Shown: in pieces, positions 20,859 to 29,169 of the stretch
Layout: each line of letters starts with the position of its first letter
How positions within the stretch are numbered: the stretch's first letter is position 1
Assembly: GCF_001592005.1 (NCBI RefSeq)
Contig: NZ_BCVZ01000006.1
Location: 114,367 to 178,366 of the forward strand
DNA: 64,000 bases
Source: Bacillus sonorensis NBRC 101234 = KCTC 13918
GTDB taxonomy: Bacteria > Bacillota > Bacilli > Bacillales > Bacillaceae
Direction of reading: 5' to 3'
Program-made: the position numbers and the translations under genes
The notes under the pieces: generated by a model
Seen by the model: the letters and a program-made list of their open reading frames with translations, nothing else
The model's database searches: none
What the model was told of the DNA's origin: nothing

Positions 20859-20912
20859 AAAAATGTAAAGGAGTGCTGAAAGGCCTTTCGTTTTCCCCTT
20901 CTGTCATGTTAA
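20859..20912 (-). promoter_or_regulatory. Candidate SigO-RsoA promoter elements upstream of oxdC
   Basis: On the minus strand TTAACATG (20912-20905) and TTACATTTTT (20868-20859) lie 44 bases apart start to start. The same two words, 46 bases apart, recur upstream of yvrJ at 21177-21170 and 21131-21122. Both genes belong to the SigO regulon in B. subtilis. Which bases contact the sigma factor is not shown by the sequence. Confidence 0.4.
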
Positions 20913-20933
20913 GTGAAAAAAACGGGGCCGAAG

Positions 20934-21083
20934 TCAATCACCGGAATCATTTTTTTCTTTGATCAATTCGATCAGTTCATCGATTTTCTTTTCAAAACGT
21001 ATAAGCAGGTAAATCGCCAATACAGCGGGAAAGCCGACATTGCCGATTTGTTTTGCTGCTTCCTCAATAAATGCACTGTCCAT
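20934..21083 (-). CDS. yvrJ: YvrJ-family small membrane protein
   Basis: 49 residues, too short for most gene finders: an N-terminal helix MDSAFIEEAAKQIGN, a membrane segment VGFPAVLAIYLLIRF and a charged tail KKIDELIELIKEKNDSGD. The ribosome site ATAGGAGGTGG is excellent, seven bases before the ATG. It lies between oxdC and sigO as in B. subtilis, where yvrJ is a SigO-dependent gene of unknown function. The layout (one helix plus charged tail) recalls small phage holin-like proteins. Confidence 0.85.
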   Translation of the reverse strand: MDSAFIEEAAKQIGNVGFPAVLAIYLLIRFEKKIDELIELIKEKNDSGD

Positions 21084-21121
21084 TTTTACCACCTCCTATG
21101 TTATGAAGTGACGAAAGTTTG

Positions 21122-21177
21122 AAAAATGTAAGCAAAGAACTATTTTCTCTGAATGGGAACTTATGTTTGCATGTTAA
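21122..21177 (-). promoter_or_regulatory. Candidate SigO-RsoA promoter elements upstream of yvrJ
   Basis: TTAACATG (21177-21170) and TTACATTTTT (21131-21122) on the minus strand duplicate the words found upstream of oxdC with almost the same spacing. Confidence 0.4.
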
Positions 21178-21239
21178 TAGAAGAGATGAGTTTACTTTTT
21201 TTTCATTTCTTTCATCTAAATAAATAGGAGGCGGTTTAT

Positions 21240-21821
21240 ATGATTGATCAAACGTTACTGCGTTCGAAAATCAAGGAGGTCACAAAGCATCCGCTTGTGA
21301 AGAATTTTTTGAGTAATCCCCGGTATGAGCGGCTTTTCAATCACGTATTGGAACATCCGGATTCTGAAGAGGCAGAGTGTCTCGATCGTGAATTTAAGCG
21401 GTTTTACAAAAACATCCGCATGATCAAATACATCAACTCGATGATCCGGATATTCTCCGTCGACTTTGATAAAAGAGTCCGGAAAAACCGAGAGCGCTTT
21501 CCACTGATGATCGACGACAGTCCAAACCTGTCTGAGCCGCCCCGCGGGGACCTGTTAGATGATGTTTTGGATCGAGAAGAGGATTTAAGCGAACATTTGC
21601 AGGACCAAATGCTCTATGAGGCGTTTTTGCAATTGACGGACAAGCAGAAAAAAGTGCTGGCGCAAATTTATCTTCACGGGGTATCCATGCAGGAAATTGC
21701 TGACTCTTTAGGAGAGTCGAGGCAAAATATTTCAAGAATTCATAAAAGGGCCATCGAAAAAATAAGAGTGCTGCTGAATTCTCAAGCAGAGGGGAATGAT
21801 AACAGTGAGTCTGCACGATGA
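21240..21821 (+). CDS. sigO: RNA polymerase sigma factor SigO (YvrI)
   Basis: 193 residues. The C-terminal part is a clear region 4 (LTDKQKKVLAQIYLHGVSMQEIADSLGESRQNISRIHKRAIEKIR, about 137-182), while region 2 is degenerate, as known for this unusual factor, whose missing region-2 function is supplied by the partner RsoA. Ribosome site AATAGGAGGCGG. It overlaps rsoA by 17 bases. In B. subtilis the pair activates oxdC-yvrL, yvrJ and its own operon under acid stress. Confidence 0.9.
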   Translation: MIDQTLLRSKIKEVTKHPLVKNFLSNPRYERLFNHVLEHPDSEEAECLDREFKRFYKNIRMIKYINSMIRIFSVDFDKRVRKNRERFPLMIDDSPNLSEPPRGDLLDDVLDREEDLSEHLQDQMLYEAFLQLTDKQKKVLAQIYLHGVSMQEIADSLGESRQNISRIHKRAIEKIRVLLNSQAEGNDNSESAR

Positions 21822-22014
21822 AAAAGACATTGAAAAATTGCTGGAAAACTTCACGCCGATGATCAAAAGCAAATTAAACAACACATCCTATCAAGAGAGG
21901 GAAGACCTTGAACAGGAGCTGAAGATGAAGATTTGCGAAAAAGCGGAGATGCTTTTATGTCAAGAGGTGCCTGGTTTTTGGGAGTTTATAACAGAATTGC
22001 TGAGGGCCCTTTAA
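21805..22014 (+). CDS. rsoA: SigO partner protein RsoA
   Basis: 69 residues from the GTG at 21805, ten bases after AGAGGGG; an in-frame ATG at 21796 directly touches that site. The sequence (DIEKLLENFTPMIKSKLNNTSYQEREDLEQELKMKICEKA) resembles sigma region 2.1-2.2, consistent with the co-sigma role shown for B. subtilis RsoA (YvrHa). The gene overlaps the end of sigO, implying translational coupling and matched amounts of the two proteins. Confidence 0.85.
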   Translation: MSLHDEKDIEKLLENFTPMIKSKLNNTSYQEREDLEQELKMKICEKAEMLLCQEVPGFWEFITELLRAL

Positions 22015-22211
22015 CCTGAGCTGTTTCGCTTGCGTAAAACTGCAAGAAGTGATAAAATTTTTAGCATTTGATTAATGGAATGTCCACACTGATTTCATTG
22101 AATTCATGGTGATGATTTGTTTTAATATGACTGAAGGTTTTCAAATCTAAATGGATGAGGATTCCATTTTTATCTTATAAAAATATGCATCAGATAGGTG
22201 GTTAAGATAAC

Positions 22212-23180
22212 ATGAAAAATCAATACCGAGTATTGTTGTACTATAAATATGTTCATATTGACAATTCCGAGCAATTTGCCGCAGATCATCTCAAATTCTG
22301 CAAAGAGCTGGGGCTCAAAGGCCGCATCCTGGTGGCAAGTGAAGGGATAAACGGAACTGTATCAGGAACGGTCGAACAGACAGAGCGCTATATGAACGAA
22401 ATGAAAAATGATCCCCGTTTTGAAGATATGGTGTTCAAAATTGATGAAGCCGAAGGGCACGCGTTCAAAAAAATGCATGTCCGTCACCGCGATGAATTGG
22501 TAACGCTCCGTCTCGAAGACGATATCGACCCGAATGAACTGACGGGAAGATATCTTGAGCCGAAGGAATTTTATGAAGCCATGCAGCAGGAAGATACAAT
22601 CGTCGTCGATGCCCGGAATGATTATGAGTATGATCTGGGGCATTTTCGGGGAGCGATCAGACCTGACATTAAAGCGTTCCGCGAATTGCCGGAATGGATC
22701 CAAAACAACAAAGAGAAGCTGGAAGGAAAGAAAATTTTGACCTACTGTACCGGCGGAATTCGCTGTGAGAAGTTTTCAGGCTGGCTGAAAAAAGAAGGGT
22801 TTGAAGATGTGTCCCAGCTTCACGGCGGCATCGTCACCTACGGGAAAGATCCTGAGGTCCAGGGCGAGCTGTGGGACGGCCAATGCTATGTCTTTGATGA
22901 AAGAATCAGCGTTCCCGTGAACCAAAAAGAGCATGTCATCGTCGGAAAAGATTACTTTACAGGCGAGCCTTGCGAGCGCTATGTCAACTGCGCCAATCCG
23001 GAATGCAACAAGCAGATTCTGTGTTCTGAAGAAAATGAGCACCGCTATTTGCGGGGCTGTACGCACGAATGCCGGGTTCATCCTCGGAATCTGTATGTCA
23101 AAGAGCATGGCCTGACAGAAGAGGAAGTGCGCGAGAGGCTTGAAAAACTGAATGAAGAAGAACAGGTTGCAAAGGGATAA
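22212..23180 (+). CDS. trhO: tRNA uridine(34) hydroxylase TrhO (rhodanese-like, UPF0176)
   Basis: 322 residues. An N-terminal ferredoxin-like domain ([20 protein letters not shown]... [16 protein letters not shown]) is followed by a rhodanese domain with [17 protein letters not shown] and the active loop [11 protein letters not shown] around Cys179, then a Cys-rich C-terminal part ([16 protein letters not shown] and [10 protein letters not shown]). TrhO proteins make 5-hydroxyuridine at the wobble position of tRNA in an O2-dependent path. Comparable to B. subtilis YbfQ. Start supported by AGGTGGTTAAG. The stop is inside its terminator stem. Confidence 0.9.
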   Translation: MKNQYRVLLYYKYVHIDNSEQFAADHLKFCKELGLKGRILVASEGINGTVSGTVEQTERYMNEMKNDPRFEDMVFKIDEAEGHAFKKMHVRHRDELVTLRLEDDIDPNELTGRYLEPKEFYEAMQQEDTIVVDARNDYEYDLGHFRGAIRPDIKAFRELPEWIQNNKEKLEGKKILTYCTGGIRCEKFSGWLKKEGFEDVSQLHGGIVTYGKDPEVQGELWDGQCYVFDERISVPVNQKEHVIVGKDYFTGEPCERYVNCANPECNKQILCSEENEHRYLRGCTHECRVHPRNLYVKEHGLTEEEVRERLEKLNEEEQVAKG

Positions 23181-23208
23181 AAGAAGCGTTCTTTTATCCC
23201 TTTTTTTT
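23174..23208 (+). terminator. Terminator of trhO
   Basis: A 12-bp perfect stem (23174-23185 with 23189-23200) and T8; the left arm contains the trhO stop codon. Confidence 0.88.
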
Positions 23209-23271
23209 CTGAATATTTGCCGGCTGTTTTCTTATACTAACAAACAATAAAAGAAAAGGCAGGTTTCAGAC

Positions 23272-23907
23272 ATGACGAAAACTCTTTATATTACGGCGCA
23301 TCCCCATGATGAAAAAACATCATACAGTATGGCGGCGGGGAAAGCGTTTATCGAATCGTACAAAGAAGCTCATCCTGATGATGAAGTGATCCACCTTGAC
23401 CTTTATCGCGAAAACATTCCGCAGATCGATGCGGATGTATTCAGCGGATGGGGGAAGCTTCAATCGGGAAAGGGCTTTGAAGAGCTTTCAGAAAGCGAAA
23501 AAGCCAAAGTCGGCCGCCTGAATGAGCTGAGCGAGCAATTCGTGGAAGCTGATCAATATGTATTTGTCACACCTCTGTGGAATTTCTCTTTTCCTCCTGT
23601 GATGAAAGCTTATTTTGATTCGGTCGCTGTTGCGGGCAAGACCTTTAAATACACGGAACAGGGCCCAATCGGCCTGTTGACCGATAAAAAAGCGCTTCAT
23701 ATTCAGGCGCGGGGCGGCTATTATTCGGAAGGGCCCGCTGCCGAGCTGGAAATGGGCCAGCGCTATATCAGCATCATGATGCAGTTTTTCGGTGTTCCGT
23801 CGTTTGAAGGCCTGTTTATTGAAGGCCATAATGCAGAGCCTGATAAAGCAGAAGAAATCAAAAAGAATGCGATCGCCCGCGCGAAAGAATTGGGCCGGAC
23901 ATTTTAA
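23272..23907 (+). CDS. azoR2: FMN-dependent NADH:quinone oxidoreductase / azoreductase
   Basis: 211 residues of the flavodoxin-like AzoR family. The FMN-binding loops are [31 protein letters not shown] and [10 protein letters not shown]. The enzyme reduces azo bonds and quinones with NADH and is usually a thiol or quinone stress gene. Length and position next to the iolW-like gene match B. subtilis azoR2 (yvaB) beside yvaA. Site AAAGGCAGG is weak. It is convergent with iolW. Confidence 0.88.
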   Translation: MTKTLYITAHPHDEKTSYSMAAGKAFIESYKEAHPDDEVIHLDLYRENIPQIDADVFSGWGKLQSGKGFEELSESEKAKVGRLNELSEQFVEADQYVFVTPLWNFSFPPVMKAYFDSVAVAGKTFKYTEQGPIGLLTDKKALHIQARGGYYSEGPAAELEMGQRYISIMMQFFGVPSFEGLFIEGHNAEPDKAEEIKKNAIARAKELGRTF

Positions 23908-23910
23908 AAG

Positions 23911-23938
23911 AGCCGCGGGAAGGCGCCCGCGGCTTTGA
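23911..23938. terminator. Bidirectional terminator between azoR2 and iolW
   Basis: AGCCGCGGG (23911-23919) pairs with CCCGCGGCT (23926-23934). Confidence 0.8.
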
Positions 23939-24991
23939 TTATTTATTGAGCAAAACGGTCTTTTTCAATTCGCTGCTTTCCCTGGCCGCTTCGATAATCC
24001 GGATGACGGCAAGGCCTTCCTCGGCTGTGACGGGCAGTTTGCCGCCTTTGAGGATACTTGCAGCGAGCTCTTGGTAATACGTTACATAAGAACCTGGCAG
24101 CGTTTTCACGGTTTCTGTTTTGACCTCTTCCCCTTCGACAACGGTCAACTCCCCGTAGTGCTCCGGAAGATCGGCTCCCCACGATTCGCCGCTTGGTTTT
24201 TGCCCCGCTCTGAGCGCATCTTCCTGGCTGTCAATGCCGTATTTGATAAAGCTTCCTTTTTGGCCGTGAACCTGGTAGCGCGGTCCGTTTGCCGGGACGA
24301 TCGAACCCGAATGGAGAATCGCCTGCAGTTTGCCGTAGTGGAGTACGATGTGGAAATAATCATCTGTTTCTGCACCGTCCCTTTGAGCTGCCACTTGAGC
24401 GGTAACGGCTTCAGGCATGCCGAATAGATGGAGAACCTGATCAATCAGGTGTGACCCCAAATCATATAGCGCTCCGGACCCCGGTCCTTTTTGCTCTCTC
24501 CAGCGCTGTCTGACATTTGGCCGATAGCGGTCATAGGAGGCGTGGAATGTATTGATGTCTCCGAGCCGGCCTTCGCTGATCAGCTGTTTGATCGTCAAAA
24601 AGTCGTTATCCCATCGCCTGTTGTGATATACACTGAGAAGTACGCCTTTTTCTGTGGCCAAATGAATCAGCTCTTCCGCTTCTTCAGCCGTCGCTGTCAT
24701 CGGTTTTTCCAAGACGACGTGCTTTCCGGCGAGAAGGCATTCTTTAGCCGCTTCAAAATGAAGGCCGCTCGGCATCGTGACAATCACCAGATCAATGTTC
24801 GGGTCGCCTGTGATGTCTTCAATTGAGCTGACCGCTTCCGCTTCCGGAATTTCACTATTTACCTGCTCTTTTCTCGAAGTCATCACTTTTTTGATGTCGA
24901 ATTCTTCTAAGACCGATAATAAAGGGGCATGAAAAACTGAACCTGACAGCCCGTAGCCCAATAACCCCGTGCGAATTCTGTCCAACTTCAT
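23939..24991 (-). CDS. iolW: Gfo/Idh/MocA oxidoreductase, scyllo-inositol dehydrogenase (NADP) type
   Basis: 350 residues. The N-terminal Rossmann fold has GLLGYGLSGSVFHAPLL, the conserved VLEKPMTATAEEA contains the catalytic-site lysine of the family, and DLGSHLIDQVLHLFG is the usual C-terminal-domain motif. The orthologous position in B. subtilis holds yvaA (iolW), an NADPH-dependent scyllo-inosose reductase active in inositol stereoisomer metabolism. The substrate here is inferred from synteny with azoR2/yvaB. Ribosome site GGGAGGAG precedes the ATG on the minus strand. Confidence 0.8.
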   Translation of the reverse strand: MKLDRIRTGLLGYGLSGSVFHAPLLSVLEEFDIKKVMTSRKEQVNSEIPEAEAVSSIEDITGDPNIDLVIVTMPSGLHFEAAKECLLAGKHVVLEKPMTATAEEAEELIHLATEKGVLLSVYHNRRWDNDFLTIKQLISEGRLGDINTFHASYDRYRPNVRQRWREQKGPGSGALYDLGSHLIDQVLHLFGMPEAVTAQVAAQRDGAETDDYFHIVLHYGKLQAILHSGSIVPANGPRYQVHGQKGSFIKYGIDSQEDALRAGQKPSGESWGADLPEHYGELTVVEGEEVKTETVKTLPGSYVTYYQELAASILKGGKLPVTAEEGLAVIRIIEAARESSELKKTVLLNK

Positions 24992-25166
24992 TCTCCTCCC
25001 GTATGTTTTCTATGTATTGCTGTACGTATTTATTGTACCCTGTTTACCTTGATGAACAAACCTTAAGGCTTTCAATTCCTGCTAAATTCCCCCATGAGTT
25101 CAGACTTTAGTTAGTGGACTTTTACCGTTTTTTACATGTAGAATTTTTAGAATAAAGGAGTGTGAA

Positions 25167-26342
25167 ATGATGGCGAATATTTTGATGATCAATGTTCCGG
25201 CCGAAGGCCATGTCAATCCTACCCTTGGTATCGCGAAGGCTTTCGCTGAAAGAGGGGACAATGTTCACTACGTTACGACCGAGAAGTTTAAAGAAAGGCT
25301 TGAAGCGCTCGGCGTCCATGTCCATCTTCAGCCCGATTTCATGAAGCAGCTTAAAGGCGTGGATTCGGTGCTGAAAATCATGATTCAGATTGCTAAAGAT
25401 ACGTTGTCGATCGTCAAAGAATTGGCTGAACAGATCGAATTTGATTTTGTTTATTATGATACGTTCGGCGCTGGAAAGCTTGCGCGGGATTATTTAGGGA
25501 TTCCGGGAATCTCCTCATCCTCGTCATTTTTGTTTTCTGAAGAGTTTATGAAAAAACACGGTCCGATCAAAGCGGCTCAAGGAAATCCGGAGGTTGAACG
25601 TTTGATACGCGAGATTGAGGACCAATTTGGCGTAGTAGTGGACAGCCCGGCGCAATTTATGAGAAATGACGGCGAATTGAATATCGTGTATACAAGCCGT
25701 TATTTTCAGCCTGACAGCGGTCAGTACGGTGATGAGTATGTTTTTATCGGTCCGAGCTTTCCGGAGCGGAAAGATTCGCGCCGCGGCTTTCAGGTGGAAA
25801 CTCTCCGCGGAGAACGGGTCCTTTATATTTCAATGGGGACTGTTCTCGACAACAAAGAAGCCTTTTTCAATACGTGTATTGATGCATTCTCCGATTTTCA
25901 AGGGAAGGTTGTCATCGCCGCCGGAGAAAGGGCTGATCAAAGCCGGCTGAAAGAGGCGCCCGGCCATTTTATCATTTCTTCTTATGTACCCCAATTAGAG
26001 GTACTGCAGCAAGCCGACGTCTTTATCACTCATGGCGGAATGAACAGTGTGAATGAAGCGATTCATTACGAAGTCCCGCTTGTCGTGATTCCGCATGATA
26101 AAGATCAGCCTGTTGTCGCCGCACGTCTAGCCGAGCTTGGGGCAGGCTACACACTATCAGAGGACGATGTGAACGCTGATACATTGAAGGAAGCTGTAAA
26201 TGAAGCTGTGGAAAATGCAGCCTATTTGCAAGGTATTCGGAAGATTAAGGACAGTTTTCAACACTCAGGCGGAGTGCGGCGTGCTTTAGAAGCCGTTGAC
26301 CGATTCGTGGAAGAGAAGAAGCAGAGCCTGGGAAATCGGTAA
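25167..26342 (+). CDS. Macrolide-type (MGT/YjiC-like) glycosyltransferase, GT1 family
   Basis: 391 residues with the GT-B fold. The N-terminus MINVPAEGHVNPTLGIAKAFAERG is the acceptor-domain signature, and the C-terminal nucleotide-sugar motif reads FITHGGMNSVNEAIHYEVPLVVIPHDKDQPVVAARLAELG. Enzymes of this group in B. licheniformis and B. subtilis (YjiC, YojK, YdhE) glucosylate flavonoids, macrolides and other small phenolics with UDP-glucose, probably as detoxification. Two adjacent ATGs (25167 and 25170) follow AAAGGAG. It is monocistronic with its own terminator. Confidence 0.88.
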   Translation: MMANILMINVPAEGHVNPTLGIAKAFAERGDNVHYVTTEKFKERLEALGVHVHLQPDFMKQLKGVDSVLKIMIQIAKDTLSIVKELAEQIEFDFVYYDTFGAGKLARDYLGIPGISSSSSFLFSEEFMKKHGPIKAAQGNPEVERLIREIEDQFGVVVDSPAQFMRNDGELNIVYTSRYFQPDSGQYGDEYVFIGPSFPERKDSRRGFQVETLRGERVLYISMGTVLDNKEAFFNTCIDAFSDFQGKVVIAAGERADQSRLKEAPGHFIISSYVPQLEVLQQADVFITHGGMNSVNEAIHYEVPLVVIPHDKDQPVVAARLAELGAGYTLSEDDVNADTLKEAVNEAVENAAYLQGIRKIKDSFQHSGGVRRALEAVDRFVEEKKQSLGNR

Positions 26343-26502
26343 TCATTCCGGCCGTCCTTGCGGAACATGGAAGAGAGAGGAGCCTGTACAATGCGGCTCA
26401 CATGTATATAGCGGGGCTTGCCTTTGGCAAACCATTGGGCTATCACTAACAGGATCTCAAACCGCTTTCCGGGTGGAAAAACAGTTTTATCATTAAATCT
26501 CT

Positions 26503-26547
26503 AAAAGCATATTTTGCGGTCATCATCCCGTGGAATATGCTTTTTTC
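26503..26547 (+). terminator. Terminator of the glycosyltransferase gene
   Basis: AAAAGCATATT (26503-26513) pairs with AATATGCTTTT (26534-26544) around a 20-base loop; T run follows. The 160 bases between the stop and this hairpin show nothing recognisable. Confidence 0.7.
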
Positions 26548-26562
26548 CTTGCTAATATTATT

Positions 26563-26599
26563 GTTAACTGGTAAACTATATTTTAGTTAACTGGTTAAC
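26563..26599 (+). promoter_or_regulatory. Direct repeats in the marR promoter (candidate MarR operators)
   Basis: GTTAACTGGTAAAC (26563-26576) and GTTAACTGGTTAAC (26586-26599) repeat with a 23-base period. The second is itself an inverted repeat, GTTAAC-TG-GTTAAC. They flank the likely -10 region and sit 24 bases before the regulator start, the usual place for autorepression. Confidence 0.6.
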
Positions 26600-26622
26600 A
26601 AAAATAGAAAGGGATGAATAAA

Positions 26623-27096
26623 GTGGAAAACAGCATTTATGAACAGGCATTTCAAGCCGTTCAGGATTTTATCCTCAATCGGGAAAAGCGGACGCAGCAT
26701 GTACAGCAGGAACTCGCGAAGGAAGCTTTAAAAGGCGAAGAAAACCTGCCTCAGCATTGGACGATCACACAACTGCACATCGTTTCTTTAATCAATGACG
26801 GCCAATCCTTGGTCAACAACGCTTATCTTGCCGAAAAGCTGCACGTTTCCAAAGCGGCGATCACAAAAGCGACAACCGTTTTGCTGAAGCACGGTATGAT
26901 CGAGTCCCGCAAAAAGCCGAACAACAACAAAGAATTGTATTATACGCTGACAGAGGAAGGCGAAAAACTGGCAGCGGTCCATGACCGCATGCATGAGATT
27001 GCAAAAAAACGCTATATCGCATTGTTTGAACAATTTTCAGAAGCGGAGCTGGAGACCGTTATCCGGTTTTTAGGCGAATGGTCTAAGCATATGTGA
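26623..27096 (+). CDS. MarR-family transcriptional regulator
   Basis: 157 residues from the GTG at 26623, nine bases after AAAGGG; the ATG at 26614 abuts that site and is less likely. The winged helix LVNNAYLAEKLHVSKAAITKATTVLLKHGMIESRKKPNNNKELYYTLTEEG is at about residues 65-120. The MFS exporter gene follows, so the pair is probably a ligand-responsive efflux unit. Direct repeats upstream suggest autoregulation. Confidence 0.85.
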   Translation: MENSIYEQAFQAVQDFILNREKRTQHVQQELAKEALKGEENLPQHWTITQLHIVSLINDGQSLVNNAYLAEKLHVSKAAITKATTVLLKHGMIESRKKPNNNKELYYTLTEEGEKLAAVHDRMHEIAKKRYIALFEQFSEAELETVIRFLGEWSKHM

Positions 27097-27119
27097 TGGT
27101 TGGACATCGACCGGACGAT

Positions 27120-27163
27120 GGCGGCGTTTCAGAGCGGGCCATGCGTCACGCCGCCGCGGATTT
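27120..27163 (+). other. Hairpin with T run between marR and the MFS gene
   Basis: GGCGGCGT (27120-27127) pairs perfectly with ACGCCGCC (27148-27155), and GCGGA plus six T follow. It can act as a partial terminator or attenuator between regulator and exporter. Confidence 0.55.
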
Positions 27164-27207
27164 TTTCAGCCCGCAGATTCAATCAAATAAAGGCAGGCGT
27201 TTTTAAA

Positions 27208-28437
27208 TTGAAGCCCTTGAAATCAAGTTCTTCATTCATTTTGTACTTAGTGTGTATCAGTGCATTTTTTGCATCGTTAAATCAAAATGTTTATTCACCG
27301 ATTATTCCTTTAATCAGAGATTCGTTTCATGTTTCGGTTTCGATGGTGAATCTGTCAGTTTCCATCTTTATTTTTATTACGGCGGTGATGCAGATTATTT
27401 TGGGCTCGATTGTTGATGTTAAAGGCGCGAGGTTTGTGATGCTGGCAAGCATCGGCTTAACCGTCATCGCCAGCATCGGCTGCGCCGCCTCTCAGGATTT
27501 CACGCTGTTTCTGATGTTCAGAGTGCTTCAAGCGGTGGGAACAGCAGCGCTGCCTCTTATTGCAGCAACGACAATCGGCGGCTTATTTGAAGGAACGAAG
27601 CGGGGCAGTGCGATGGGGACTTATCAAATGCTGCTTTCCGTAGCTCCGGCAGCGGCGCCGATACTTGGCGGTTTTATCGGTGAACGCTACAATTACCCGG
27701 GCATTTTTTGGCTTCTGACCGGGCTTTCCGTCATATTGCTTTTGGCAAATGCGCTCTACTTTCCCCGCGAAGAAAGAAGGGAGAAAGCAAATTTGAACGC
27801 AGGGAAACTAGTAGCCCACTACAAGGCCATCTTTACAAACAGGTCGGGAAACGCAGTGTTAATACTAGGCTTTCTCATTTTTCTCGTTTATTTTTCCGTT
27901 GTCGTTTATTTGCCGATTTTATTAACGGACAGCTATCATCTTGATTTGAACATTGTCGGTTTGCTTTATTTGCCGATCGCGGTCAGTACGATTGCCGGGA
28001 GCATTGTGTTTAAATGGATACAAAAGAAGGTAGCGCTCAGACACCTGTTTTTGTGGGGCAACCTCACGTCAGCCGGCAGCATTGTCTTTTTTAGCTTCAC
28101 CCATTCAACATCGCTGTTTTTTATGTCGATCGCTTTGATCCTGTTCGGCATGACGATGGGGCTTATCCCGCCTCTGTTCTCCACGATGATGGCAAACGAA
28201 TTTGAGGAGAGCAGGGGCAGTGCGTTAGGGATGTTTAACTTTATCAGATATACTGGAATGGCCTGCGGCCCGATGATATCGGCATTTTTCCTGGAAAGGC
28301 TGCCTTCGGTTTTCGTTTTTTGCTGTTTTGGAGTGCTGTATGGGGCCGTTGCCCTGGTGATGCAGATGGTGATCGGGAAAAAAAGCGGCTCAAAAGGTAT
28401 ACACAAACAAAGCAAAAAAACTGTCCGTTCGTCATAA
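27208..28437 (+). CDS. MFS drug exporter, DHA1 family (Bcr/CflA-like)
   Basis: About 409 residues with twelve hydrophobic segments. The first reads SFILYLVCISAFFASLNQNVYSPIIP and the loop after helix 2 reads GSIVDVKGARFV, equivalent to motif A. Frame is open upstream to 27100, but that part overlaps the hairpin and has no membrane character; the TTG at 27208 is the first start compatible with the family, with only a weak site (AGGCAGG). It follows the MarR gene and is presumably repressed by it. The substrate is unknown. Confidence 0.78.
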   Translation: MKPLKSSSSFILYLVCISAFFASLNQNVYSPIIPLIRDSFHVSVSMVNLSVSIFIFITAVMQIILGSIVDVKGARFVMLASIGLTVIASIGCAASQDFTLFLMFRVLQAVGTAALPLIAATTIGGLFEGTKRGSAMGTYQMLLSVAPAAAPILGGFIGERYNYPGIFWLLTGLSVILLLANALYFPREERREKANLNAGKLVAHYKAIFTNRSGNAVLILGFLIFLVYFSVVVYLPILLTDSYHLDLNIVGLLYLPIAVSTIAGSIVFKWIQKKVALRHLFLWGNLTSAGSIVFFSFTHSTSLFFMSIALILFGMTMGLIPPLFSTMMANEFEESRGSALGMFNFIRYTGMACGPMISAFFLERLPSVFVFCCFGVLYGAVALVMQMVIGKKSGSKGIHKQSKKTVRSS

Positions 28438-28459
28438 GCTGGTGAAATGAGGTGGTATT

Positions 28460-29140
28460 ATGCGGAAATTGTTTTTTTCCGGAGGCGGAGATAGGGAACA
28501 GACTCGTACAATAGATCAGCGTTTTGCAGAGGAAATCGATAAAGAGAAGCCTTTACTGTATATTCCCGCTGCGATGGATGCCTCCCGTTTTCCAGATTGT
28601 TTTCGGTGGATACAGGGCGTCTTCCAGCCGTTAGGCTTACACGACATCATCATGTGGACGAATCTTAAAGGCAAGAGCATCCGGGATTTGAAGGAGTTTT
28701 CGGCTGTATACATCGGCGGCGGAAATACATTTCGTCTGTTGAAACACGTGACTGACACCCGTTTTATCGATATTTTAAAAGACTATGTGGAACAAGGGGG
28801 AATCATCTACGGCGGAAGTGCGGGCGCTATCATATTCGGGAAAAATATCATGACCTGTTCGCATATGGATGATAACGATGCGGGAATAAGAGATGTTAAC
28901 GGTTTGGGCCTTACGGACGAGTATTCGATTTGGTGCCACTACCATCATGAAGATGACCCGCTGATCAAAGCATTTATGAAACAATATGACACGCCGGTGA
29001 TATCATTGCCTGAAGAAACAGCCATTTTGGTTGAAGACACCGGGATACAGGTCATCGGAACAAAGCCTGCCTATGTTTTTAGAGGAGAGGACAGGACCGT
29101 TATCCATGAAAATGATGTGATAAAAAAAAGCTCCACATGA
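28460..29140 (+). CDS. Peptidase S51 (dipeptidase E-like)
   Basis: 226 residues. Family S51 uses a serine in a GxSAG-type elbow, seen here as IYGGSAGAIIFG, with YIGGGNTFRLL upstream and ETAILVEDTG downstream. Related B. subtilis YgaJ is an uncharacterised S51 member; the characterised members cleave Asp-X dipeptides or release cyanophycin dipeptides. Start ATG behind GAGGTGG. It lies 22 bases after the MFS gene and may be cotranscribed with it. Confidence 0.82.
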   Translation: MRKLFFSGGGDREQTRTIDQRFAEEIDKEKPLLYIPAAMDASRFPDCFRWIQGVFQPLGLHDIIMWTNLKGKSIRDLKEFSAVYIGGGNTFRLLKHVTDTRFIDILKDYVEQGGIIYGGSAGAIIFGKNIMTCSHMDDNDAGIRDVNGLGLTDEYSIWCHYHHEDDPLIKAFMKQYDTPVISLPEETAILVEDTGIQVIGTKPAYVFRGEDRTVIHENDVIKKSST

Positions 29141-29160
29141 TCCGAATGTGGAGCTTTTTG
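29125..29160. terminator. Bidirectional terminator
   Basis: AGCTCCACAT (29129-29138) pairs with ATGTGGAGCT (29146-29155) with A and T runs on both sides; the left arm contains the last codon of the peptidase gene and the first base of its stop. Confidence 0.85.
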
Positions 29161-29169
29161 ATTTGAACG

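Noticed and set aside
21796..21804. ATG at 21796 as the rsoA start
   Set aside because: It abuts the ribosome site AGAGGGG; the GTG nine bases later has workable spacing.
24071..24427. Plus-strand frame opposite the iolW-like gene
   Set aside because: Shadow frame within an intact oxidoreductase.
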